DNA from: Prosopis cineraria | Lineage: Eukaryota > Streptophyta > Magnoliopsida > Fabales > Fabaceae | DNA length: 64,000 nt | Direction of reading: 5' to 3' | Assembly (NCBI RefSeq): GCF_029017545.1 | Contig: NW_026555341.1 | Span: 29,264,001 to 29,328,000, forward strand | In this document: positions 13,601 through 25,600 of the stretch, in pieces | How positions within the stretch are numbered: the stretch's first letter is position 1 | How the letters are laid out: every line of letters begins with the position of its first letter | Made by a program: the position numbers and the translations under genes | Notes under the pieces: generated by a model | Told to the model about the DNA's origin: nothing | The model's input: only the letters and a program-made list of their open reading frames with translations | Database searches by the model: none

Positions 13601-16600
13601 TCACACCACTTTCCTGATTTCTTTCCCTTCATTTCTCCTTGGGCAGCAAGAGCAGAAGCATCTTTTGGAAGAGAAGTTAGGATAGTGGGACTTTAAGTCA
13701 GTACTTTTCTACTTTCCTCGCATCTTATCATATTAAACGTTTCCTCCAGCATGGGAAGAGGTTTCATGCTCATGATTCTGCCTCTAATATCTTCATATGA
13801 ATCATTGAGGCCCAATAGAAAATCATAGCATCTATCTCTATCAACTAATTTTTTATAATAAAGTCCATCCCTGTGGCATGACCACTCATAGATCTCATAG
13901 AGATCAATTTGTTGCCAAAATTTCATTAGGAAAGTATAATATTGAGTTATAGATTTTTCATTCTGAGGAAGGCTTCTAAGGGAACGTTTTACATGAAAAA
14001 TGGCAGCTATATTTTCATGAACAGCATAAGTATTCCTGGCTGACTCCCAAATCTCCTTGGCAGTGGTTGCAAGTAGGTAATTTTCACTTACCTCTACTGT
14101 CATAGAATTCACGAGCCAAGCCATCACCATGTTGTTTTCAGCAACCTAGATTTTATACTGGATATCATTGGGTAAAGGAGGAGGAGGAACACCCGTGAGA
14201 TACTTCTCCTTATTTCTCCCCTGTACAACCATTAAAACATTTCGAGACCACTAAAGGTAATTATTTCCATTCAGCTGGTGCGTGATTATGATCTAGGTAA
14301 AGCTCTCGGACGCTGAGGTAATCATGCCAGTCGGCCCTCTTTCTCCACTCGACCTGGTCACACCAATCACGCTCTTTGACCCATCATCACTAGTCAAGCT
14401 TTTCTGGCTTCCGTTGCTTTGATACGCTCGTGGTGGTCGGTTCATGAGAGCTTCATCGAACGACATCAAACCAGAGGAAGAAGAGAAGGAGGACGACACG
14501 AGAGCTGAGAGGACTGAAAACGCTGCTCTGATACCATGAAACTTTATTTGGATTGAATAATGCTTGTATTTTATTGATAGGGACCCGATACATATATAGA
14601 TAGGGGCAGGAGAGAGTAAATCTAATTAAATCCCTAAACACTCTCCTAAAATCTCTAATAATATACATCTAATTAAAGACTCTGAAACAGAACGTTACAA
14701 GATGAGAAGAGAAAAAAGGAAAATTAAATCTGAGATATTACTGGGCCTAGGGCCCAAAAATATGAGTTATATATCCAACAATTAAAATCTTGGAAGAGAT
14801 TGTGAGAAAGGATTGTGTGAAAAGTAGTGCCCCAACCTCGTGGTGCTTTTTCCTCCTTCCCTTGTTTGCTCCTATTTTCTATCTTTATGTGTTGTTAACT
14901 GAAATTGAAATTAATATCTAATGCATTAGAATTCTTTGACTTCAATCAACTGGCTGTTTAAGAAAAGCTGTTTGACAATGTGAGCAGGGGATTTTGGTGT
15001 TGCTGCACAGCTTACCAGGACCATGTCAAGCGAAACACGGTACTTAATTTGCAAACCTATTATTTCTGTTAATTATGCATATGGACCTTCTCTTTTCTTT
15101 TCTTTTCTTTTCTTTTTCTTTGCAGTCTGAAGTGATGAGCGTGTTGCTACTGCCATATTTCATTCTATGTGGTTAGAGTGGTGGAAATGAATTCTCTTTC
15201 TATTGCACTAAGTCCTAAGTTTAAGGAAGTGGGTAGTGTTTTTAGAGTTTTTCAGTTATTTTTCAGTCTATTTATTTGGTCTGCCCATTTGTAGAAGGAC
15301 ATTCAGAATTGATAAAGTTTTCAGTCTCTGGAGATTCTCCTTGATTTGGCTATATTTTCTTTGAGTGGGATACTTGCTTAGAGAAAGTTAGTAGATTATT
15401 TTCTTTGTTTACCCTTGTTTCAACCAATGTCCTTTGGGTTTGAGGTGTGAACTGTTATGAAATTATGAATGTAGATAAGATTTCATTAGATTCATTAATT
15501 ATTAGGATTTATTTGGATTTTAAATTGATTTAAATAGGATTTAGATTGGATTTGATATTTAATTATATTATTATATGTGTAGGATTTTGATAGATTAGGA
15601 TATCTAGAGAATGACTTGGATAGTTTAGGGTATATTTATATGAGAATAATGCCTATAAACAAGAGGCAGTAGTGTGCTTAATTTTTGACTTTGATTTCCA
15701 ATGAGATCTGCACTCTTCAAATTTCTCTTTGCTCTCCTTATCTCTCTTTTCCTCTCTCTTCCTCATCTAAATTCCATGACATGAACAAATCATGTATTGG
15801 CCAAACCTTGTGCTGAGTCTCAATTTTAATTAAGAGAGTGGTTGTAGAATGCAGCTTGTTGCCTTTTTTTCAAACTTCTTTCCCTAACGGTGTTCCTCAG
15901 AAGACACCATAACAGTTACAAGAAATATATTAATTATGTTAATCAAAATATATATGTTTATATATAGTGTGTATATTGCAATTGAAATAGATGTATCAAA
16001 ATACTAAGTAAAAAGAAAAGGAGAAAAATTTCTTTCATTTCTCTCTACTATTTTGATGGCATTGCTTGGTCAGTACAGAGAAGATGGTGTGAAATTGGGT
16101 ACAACAAAGAGGGAGCGAAAAATGAGTGTAGAGGTTATGGATAGTTTTGGTAATTTGTGATTTTAAGTGAGGGCTTGTCTTCAGAAAATAAATCTGATTA
16201 TTTTTAAGAAGATGCTTTAGTTTCTTTCTTCCCGCAAAGGAAAAGCTGTTCCTACTATCACTTAGAAATAAATTATTTTTTCAAAAGCATGGCCAAACAC
16301 ATGAAAACCAAAAGTAAGTATTGTATTGAAAAGTAAACAGCTTCTCCGTTGCAAAGCTTGGGTGAACAGGCTTCACATTGACTGAGGAATGTAAGCTACT
16401 AAGTAATACTCATGGTATGTTTTCTTTATCATCACTAACTGAGGTGATTCTAATTAAAGTGACGTGTGGCATTTCTGCCAGCAATATCATTAACATGGAT
16501 TGGCTGAGGCTGCAGGTAGCTTCATTGATTCTGACATATTCAGCCTGTCTTTTGGTCATGTATTTCTTTTTTGCTTGTTCAATAAGATGTAATAATGCGA

Positions 16601-19600
16601 TTGTCACAATTTTTTTTTTTTAATTTAACTTGATTTTTTCAGTCAACATAACTATTTGCTGCTTGCAAGTACTTGTTGCAAAGTACTTCCCCCTGTAAAT
16701 AATTATGGCATGTGACTTTGTTAAAGCTCAATGTGATATCAATATCATGTGGTTAATTATTATTTATTTTCTTAGCATGAACGGAGATCTGAAGGATTCT
16801 TTTTAATGGGTTTATAGTTCATTGGAACACCTCATTGGATGGCTCCAGAAGTTATTCAGGAAAGTCGCTATGATGGGAAGGTACTTTAAATCTGATTTCC
16901 CCTCTTTACTTCGCTGTAGTTTCTTTTTCTTTTTTCTTAATCTTGGATCTTTTTCTCTGCTACCTATGGACCTCTATTAAAAAAAATAAAATACTAGTCT
17001 TGCATTTTTAACCTTTGAACACATGATGATAAATAATGGATGTCATGCGTTGTAAGTGCATTAGTGGTTTTGATTTGATTATCAGAAGCAGAAAGTGAAT
17101 AGTCTTGATGGGAGTGATTGCAAATAACAGCTGGACTACATGCAGAACAGTTCATCACTGGTTGTGAATGTTATTATTTGAAACTTGAAACTATCTCTTT
17201 TAGGAGTCGACGGTTTTTTGCATTAGAATATATGTATATATATATAGTTTTATCTATAAACACGAATATGCTGATATAGAGTTTGATATATGGGAAAAGT
17301 GCAGAATAGTGCATTTGAAGGAATAATAACTGGCAAAAATAACAGTATTGGAGGTGAAAAGTGTTGAGGTATTTGACCGCATATATATTAATATGTGATT
17401 ATTTTATCAAATATGGAACTGATGGAGAATAATGGAGATCTAAATTCATCACATTGGTGGATCGCTAGAGTCTAGAACCATTGAATTTTTTTTTTCCCTA
17501 TTACTTGATAATACTAATTTAATTTAGAAATGAATTATATGATGTCAAGGTCTAAATGAGGTTGCTTATTTTTTATTTAAATGGCAAAAGCATTACAGAT
17601 CTTTTAATTTATTCCTGTATCCATTTACGGCGTAATGGTGGGGATGTATGGAATTTTTGGTTGAATTCTTTTGTGATAGATAATATAGTACGTTTTATAT
17701 ATATTATGTTCATTCAGGTAGACGTGTGGGCTCTTGGTGTGTCTGCAATTGAAATGGCAGAGGTATTTCTATTACTTGTGCTTATAATTGCAAGCATCCT
17801 ATCACTGTTACTTATACCAAATGTGGATTGCTTTTGCTCTATAGGATGTTTGGTATTTAATTTGTTTATTGTTTTCGGTGGTGTTTCTGAGGTAAATATA
17901 AGAATTTCCTTTTTAGCAAAATTTTTCCTTCTTGAAGGAAAGTTTATAAGCTTATCTGGGTTAATGAGTGAGATATTTTTGTTAGGTTGAGTAATTTTCC
18001 TTATAGTGTTGTTCATGATATTATCTTATTTAATTTGGTAGTAGTTTTATGTTAGGTGTTATTCTTAATGTTTATTCTAGATGGAAGAGTTTTATTATTC
18101 TTATGCTTTGGATAAAATCTTTTACTGCAATTCTCAGGGCCTTCCTCCAAGATCAGCTGTCCATCCAATGAGGGTTAGTCTTCAACTATAATATATGTTT
18201 GCAATTTTATGAAATTACGATGATTTCATCCATTGAACTGTAATAATTATGAAGTGGGGGAGAATTGGAGTGGGAGAAAAGGGAGAGCAAGTGTGAGGTG
18301 AATGGGAATAACAACTAATGGGTTAAGGGTGAGAGAGAATGTATTGTAGGATCCATGTAGATGCTTCTACTTAGTTAATTCTGAAGCTTGTACTTACTAG
18401 TTAATCCTTGAAAAGCCTTTTTTTTAAGAATTACTGTGCAACGAATTTTGGTGCTCTATTTTTTCTTGTCTAGTAATTATAATGCCTGCTTCTTTCCTGT
18501 TCTGTTATAGTTGTTGTTCATTACTGGCACCATTCAAGATTTTCATGTACTATTTCCATGATACTACCCTACATAAACTGCAAAAAATTTTGCTGCCTTG
18601 TGCCTTTGAGAAGATTTTGATCCATGGTTGCAAGAATCATGGCTTTATGAATTAGCTCATAATTTATAACATTTCAGCTATTTGGTGCTCAACTTGTTTA
18701 TGCAGCATCTTGAAAGCTATCATATGTCTATCCTTTATGGTATTTAGTGAAATATCTGAGAAGATATCTGTTGCTTTTTACAGGTTTTGTTTATGATATC
18801 CATTGAACCAGCACCAATGCTTGAGGATAAAGAAAAATGGTTTGTCTTTAACAATGTCCAACTCTATGTTGCTATATGAAGCCATGAGTTTAAAGTGGCA
18901 GTTCTTTGGCTACCTGATATCATGTTGGTTGATGTAAATTTAGCTTGCTATTTGAGTTTGATAATTTCCCTAGTCCCACAATTCTTTTGTTTTTCTGGGC
19001 TCTGTATTTTATGGTTTGGTGCATCGTTTTGTTGGTAGAATTTGACTAAACATAAGTCTTTAATTTGTATTAGAATTGGCATGACCATTCCTTTCAACTA
19101 GGTTTAATAAATTCTGTCACAATATCCTTAATTACCATACCATAAAGCCTTCAATGTTAGTGCCATTCTTGGTAGCTTAACTAGCCAGTGTTACATTCTA
19201 AATCATGGTTAACTATTTGCTTATGTCACCATGTGCTATATATCTGTAATTTGAGTTCCAAAGTGAAGTCTAGTTGAGGTTGTCATGGTGTTCATCTTGA
19301 GCTTCCTATTTTCATGGAATTTTATACATTGTTTTTGAAAGTGCTAAGCAGATGTTTCCCCAAGAAAGTACTGGGTATAAGATTAATTTTAGTGCATAAC
19401 TTTATGTTAAAAAGCACTTGTTCAGTTTTACTATGTATAACAATGTTAATGCTGCATTTGATCGTTTGTTGCAATTTTCTTTGCTATAAAGGGCTCAAAG
19501 TCTGTTCGATTATTTATTGTTAAATTTTTAGTCATAGAACAATTAAAGTAGGGGAAAATTTTATTTCAATTTAATTTGGGGGGGGGGTTCTTTCATTGGC

Positions 19601-22600
19601 CTCTTAGGAATTCTTGTTGGAGGTAACCCTAAAGGTGCTGCCACTTCTTGAGATCTTATGGTTCTAAAGGTGTTAAATGCAGTAGCTGAAGTGTTTTCTG
19701 CTAGAAATGTACTTCTTTATGGCGTTGGGTTTTCTGAGGGAAATATGATAATCTTGTTTTTTTCCCCTCATCAAGTAGGCTAGCAATCAGCTAGAGCTAA
19801 CAAGGTCTAATGCAAGTGGGACAAACCCCCACTGTGGTCAAGCAAAATAAGAGATTCACACCCACTAGGGGGGTCAGTTAACAACATAAATTTGTTTGGC
19901 CGATCATGAGCCTGTCTAGCTAAGAAATTTGCACAAGCATTGGCCTCCCGAGGAGCATAGTGTATGCAATAGTCACAGTGAACACTAATAAGCTTGTATA
20001 CTTCAGATATGTCCTTGGAAAAGGGATGATCACCATTAACAACTCTATAGATGAGGTTAATTGCATCCAGGTAGTCCGTGTAAACCCTAGCCTTTTCTAT
20101 GTTCAAATAATGACATAAATTCAAACCACCTTTAATGGCTTTGATCTCAGCTATGGCTATCAGCATATATCCTAAATTTTCCATGAATCCACGTTCCCAT
20201 TCACCAGAGTCATATCGGGCCAGACCATCACATGAAGCACTATTCTACAGATTGAGGGATGCATCTACGTTGACTTGAACAGTGTGAGGGGGAAGAGGCG
20301 ACCACCTGTGTGAAGAGGAATCTCCCATATCAGGTCCATGCATTGTGAGATGTCCAAAGTCACATTCTTCCGCTAATCTCCTTTGACAAAGCATGAATGA
20401 TGTCACTGTCACTATAATTAGTTCTCTCAAAGATATCTCTGCATCTTTTAGTCCAGATAAGCCAACAAATATTTCCAAATACTTTTGTCAAGGGCCAATG
20501 TTGGAAATTTCCACCATTAATTTGATGTGTGGCATTCCATCATACCCATTCCTACAAGTTGTATGAGAAAAATTGGTCATAATATACAGGGTTTATGATA
20601 TCCTTCCATATTATTTTCATTCTCACACAATCTCTCAAAATATGTATTATACTCATCACATTTGCACTCGAAATGGCATTGGGCATCGACAGTGATTTCT
20701 CTCTTCACTTTGAGGAGGTTATTAGGAAGTCTCTCATGAAGGACCTATCAGAAGAAAATTTTCAATTTTTTCAGGAGTGACCACCTCCACATGCATCTCC
20801 AAATCCTGCTATTAGTAACAATTGCATTACCTTTGGGAAATTTATAAGCCGCTTTGACTGAGAACCTACCATCACAAGCAAACTGCCACTAGAATGCATT
20901 ATGATGGTTCAGTTGAAGTTTAACAGAGACAATTTTATCAATGATATTCATGGGAAAATATCTCCCCAATTTCTGCCTATTCCAAATACTAGAAGGGTGT
21001 AGGAAGTCACAAAATCTGGCCTCAGGGTCAAAGGATTGATCATGTGTAGTCACATACTAAATAAGAGGTTGCTGAAGAGGAGTCCAATAATCCCACCTGA
21101 ATTTTGTAGTGATGTTGTTGATTTTCTTGCACACACTTCTGCTTAAAGTGTCCCACAGTTTTAAAATGCTGTGCCAAACATGAGAAGCTGCATTCTTCTT
21201 TTCCCCCACAGGAATTTCATCTTCACCACATTTGTACTTGGCTTTAATGCATTGGACCCGTAGATAGTTGGGTCTAGGGATAAGCCCCCAGCAGAATTTA
21301 AAGATGAAAGCTTGATTCTGCAGCACAAGGTCTTTAATCCCAAGGCCCCTCCCCCCATAGTTTTGTGCCCTTTGACCATGTTCCAAGAAATCAAATGCAT
21401 CTTTCTCCTATCATCATGGTTAGTCCGTAGGAAATTTCTACTGTGCTTCTCAATCTCCTTGAGGACATGCTTAGGAATAAGCATGGTTTGCATGAAATAA
21501 GAGGGGAGGGACAAGAGGACAAATTTAATTAGGACCATCTGACTAGCCATGCTCAAAAAAGAACATTTCCAAGAGGAAAGTCTTTGTTGAACCTTCTGAA
21601 GGATGTAGCATACCTTTGTGAATCCTTTTATGTAATAAAGGGACACCCAGCTACTTACCAACGTTAGGAGTTAGGCCCACTCCAATTGTTTAACTCAATC
21701 CAATTGCGTGTTGGATGCACACTCTCTTTGAGCAGAAGGGTTTGGTCTTAGCAAGGTTCATTCTATGACCAGAAGTTCTACAAAATACCTCCATGACTTG
21801 TTTAATTAACGTCACCTAACCAACGGAACTTTCAAAGAAAAGTAACAGATCATTAGCAAGAAGAAGAGATGAGAAATGGAGGGCCTTTTGGATGAAACTT
21901 TAAGGTTTTTCCACCTTTTCTACTAGCAGAGGTAATGGATCGGCATACCCAATTCCTCCATACATGATTGTTTTAGTCTTGTTAATATGATTGTTTTAGT
22001 CCTTTTTCTCTCCAAGAGTTGGTGATGGATCTCATCAAGTTTTGGGAGGATATATAGGTAGGAAGGAAATATGTTTCTTTAACTCTATTTGGAATCTTCA
22101 GTTGCTTTCCTCTAGCATTAATTATCCATTTCAAAACTTCTATTAAATTCAAGGGAATAGGTGTTTTCAATTTTCCATGGGTTCTTATTGAATATTGATG
22201 TATATGTTAGTGAATTTGAAATAGAAACTCTTGCTCTCCTTGACACTATCTACTATCCCTTGGACATCGATGTTAAAAGGTTGGCTTGTAACTTTATTTA
22301 GTATGGTGTCAACATGGATTCATTCGCTATAATCATAAACGTCGATAGGCCTCTCTTTGGTGTTGAGTGTATGGCATATATTAAAGAGTTATCAACAACC
22401 ACCACCTTTATTTCACTAGATGGGGTCGACCACATGGATTGCATTACGCTTTTATGCTTTTTCATGTACCAAGGTTTTAGGAATGTTAACTGAGAGATCT
22501 CATTCAATCACTTCTATAAGTGTTCTCTTTGGCCTTCCTTTATCCCTTTTTACAGGGCTTATGATTATCTGTTTTACTTTTCTCACCGATGCCTTCTGCA

Positions 22601-25600
22601 GTTTTCTCTGTACATGTCTAAACAATCTGAAATGATTTTCTAACATTTTCCCCTCAATAGATGCTCACACACTTTTTCTCATATATGCTCATTTTGAATT
22701 TTATTTTTACATGTATGCCCACACATCCATCTCAACATTCGCACTCTACTACTCCAACTTCATACTCCTGCTATCCCTTTGAAGCTTAACATTCACTTCC
22801 ATATAACATAACTAGTTTTATAGCAATTTTATAAAACTTCCTTTTAAGTTTAGGGTAAGGGTCAATTTTACCTTTGAATTGTACACAAAGGTTCATAAAT
22901 GATTCTAACTCAACTTGGGGTCAATTTTGCCCCTCAACTTTAGAAATTCAGTCTGTCATGCCCCTGACGTTATTTTCCCTTTATGTGGGTCCCACACTTA
23001 AATTTTTTTGATTTTTTTATGATAGAATATATTAACATCCTCCATCTTTCTCCTTTTCTCTCTCCACCCCACCTTCTTTGTCTCTTTTTCTTCCCCACTG
23101 TCTTTCCTTCTCTCTCTTCCCGCCACTATCTTCATCTCCAAGTAGCCCACATAACAATGCCACCTTACCCTCTAGCCTTCTCTCCGTCTCCATCGGCATG
23201 GTGTGGCTCCTCCTATCATTATAGCTACCTTACCCTCCAACATGCAAAAATAAAGTTAGATTATTTCCATATACCATAATGGCACCACTATCAAGTCTTT
23301 TGTTCACAATTCATCGATGTCAGCCAGAGATGGTGGGTCTAGTAAAGGTGACACTACGCGTGGTGAAGCAGTAGCTTAAGACTGAAATGATGATGCTTGA
23401 CTTGGGTCCTGTTCTTCCTTATTTTTTATGTTAGAAACAGGGATGGAACTTTCCATCATCACGAAATCTGGTGACTGCTCTGACATCCTCCTAGGCATAC
23501 TCTCAACAACCCACCTACATGCATGCATGCATGTATGCTCTAGATTCTGTTAAAGCAGGAGAATAGGTGGGCATGGACAAACTAAAAACAAGATAAACGG
23601 ACAAATGAAAACACTAAAAACAAAGATGAAGATAGAGAAGGAGGAGTAGACAGAAACAGGAAAAAACAAAGCAAAACAACAACAAGCAAAGCAACAAGAA
23701 CAGAGGAAGAATAGTCGGTAATGCTTAGTTAAAGTAATGGAAGATAGTGATGAAGAGAAAAGCAAGGGGAAGTAGAGGTGGTAGGAGTGGCGGCAAGGAA
23801 AGGGTGAAAGAGAGATAAAACTCTCCAAAGGCAGAGAGACAAAGCTATTCGTCACAACCCCAAAGAAAAGAAATTTTTAAATTATTAAAAAATATAAAAA
23901 ATATCGATGGGACCCACAATACAATATTTTATAATAAGTGAATATTAAAAAAGTCATATGTGGGCCTAGCTAATGAAAAAAATAGACAATACAAACGGTA
24001 GGGTGATAGATTTCAAAATTTTAGTGGTTCAGGGATATAAATGACCCATGGTTAAGTTTAGAGTCATTTGTGCTCTTTTGTGATCAATTTAGAAGTAAAA
24101 TTAACCTTTAGCCCTTAAGTTTATTAGGTATCTTTCAATCATAAATAACTTCTTTAGTTTTTCTCTACTTAAACCACCTAGCTTGTATCCTATGTGCAAC
24201 ATTGCCATCAATTTCTCCATCATATTGAATAATAGCTTCCAAATATTCAAACTTTTCCCGTTGAGGTATAATATGATCTCTCATTCTCACTTTCAAATTA
24301 CTACTAACTAATTTCTTATCAAAATTGTAATGCAAATATTTCATCTTAATCTCTTCATAATTCAAGTTTACAGTTAATCTCTTCTCTTATCTCCACAATA
24401 AAAACTTTATCATCTGCAAAAAGCATGCATTTAGAGATTTTTTCTTGAATATGTTCAATCAAAACATCTAAGAACAGGTCAAACAAATAAAAACTCAAAG
24501 ATGATTTCTAATGTAGTCCAATCTTTATGGAAAAGTCCTTCGTTTTACCTCCAGATGTTTTTATATTGGTTGTTGCCTCATTGTACATCTCTTGTATAAC
24601 TCTAATACAGGCAATCTGCACTCATTTCTTGTATTAAAGAATTATCCAAAAGACAAAATTAGAAGAGAATCAATAGATAAAGGCGGATTAAATAAAAAAA
24701 GTGGGAGCGTTGAGCTGACTATAGTTTATGAGCAAGGAGGCTTGGTTTCGAAGTATACAAAGGTTGCTAATGAATTAAAAGCAATTATATCTAATGTGAT
24801 TATGCAAATGCAATTACTTTTACAGCTTGAAATTCAAAAGTCTAGTCACTCTGTTTGAAATTTCAATTCAACTGTTTCTTTCAAGTGCTGCTTGCTAATA
24901 GAGCATAATGGCAGCATGCAATTCACGTTGCCAATTTCAATTAGTGGGATAAGGTCTCATTGCTTTTTTTCTATTTTAAGGGGTTGTATCTTGTGGTTCT
25001 TTAATGTCATATAAAGGATCTTTTGACTTTGGTACATTTTCTATTTTTTCTCTTTTGTTCGTTTAGGGAGGATGTTTTGTCTTCTGCTTTTGTATTGTTG
25101 TATATCTTTCTTCCTCCTTATTGATGATTTTTTTCCGCAATTAAAATAAGGTTTTTCCATCATTGTTAATTCATATTTTACATTTTAGTATCCTCTTGAC
25201 ATTTTTCTATGCATTTTATCAATGTTTAAATGTTAAAAGAAAACAAGTATAATTGTCCATAAACTTTCATGTAATTATGCATCCCATATTCCCATGTGAT
25301 CTCATGCATCACATGAGAAATATTTCTAGTGATAGAGAAATGAGATTTAGGTGAGAGATGGAAATTAAATTTACCCACGTAGTGCATGAAATGAAAAATT
25401 TGTGTCATGAATTGGCTGGTGGACTATGATCTCTTAGTGTAATGTGTATGGTTGGAAAATTAAGGGCCCATTTGGTTTTCACTTTTATCATTTAGAAAGT
25501 CCTTTTCAAATATAATTTGAACCCAAGTGTTGTTTGGTTATAAATTTTCTTTAAAAAGTCCATTCTAAATGTACTTTTTAAACCCCTATTAAATGTGCTT

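Larger units (their letters stand above)
9395..14780 (-). mobile_element. Ty1-copia LTR retrotransposon, decayed, with a hAT insertion
   Basis: Two 244-bp LTRs (9395-9638 and 14537-14780) bracket gag, protease, integrase, reverse transcriptase and RNase H remnants in copia order on the - strand. The primer-binding site TGGTATCAGAGC, complementary to initiator-Met tRNA, abuts the 5' LTR at 14525-14536. A polypurine tract (CTTGAGGGGGAG) abuts the 3' LTR at about 9639-9652. By eye the LTRs differ at about 16 of 244 sites. The first two bases of the 3' LTR read TC instead of TG. The 5-bp flanks are ATTGG and ATTAA, so the target duplication is degraded or unclear. Stops and frameshifts make the element non-functional. 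It lies antisense in intron 5 of the kinase gene. Confidence 0.93.
6615..14987 (+). other. Intron 5 of the kinase gene, enlarged by transposons
   Basis: This 8.4-kb intron separates exon 5 (ends in the catalytic loop region) from exon 6 (DFG). It holds a truncated copia at 6895-7369, a PIF-like element at 7853-8992 and a full-length copia at 9395-14780. The 9000-9394 gap and 6615-6890 show no recognisable feature. Donor GTAAAG and acceptor GAGCAG remain intact. Confidence 0.85.

Noticed and set aside
17556..17990. 144-aa open frame on the + strand
   Set aside because: It is kinase exon 8 (17718-17762) read through into both flanking introns.
23550..23855. 101-aa - strand open frame rich in Ser, Phe and Cys
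   Set aside because: It is a low-complexity pyrimidine-rich arm of the Mutator-like element at 22853-24114.
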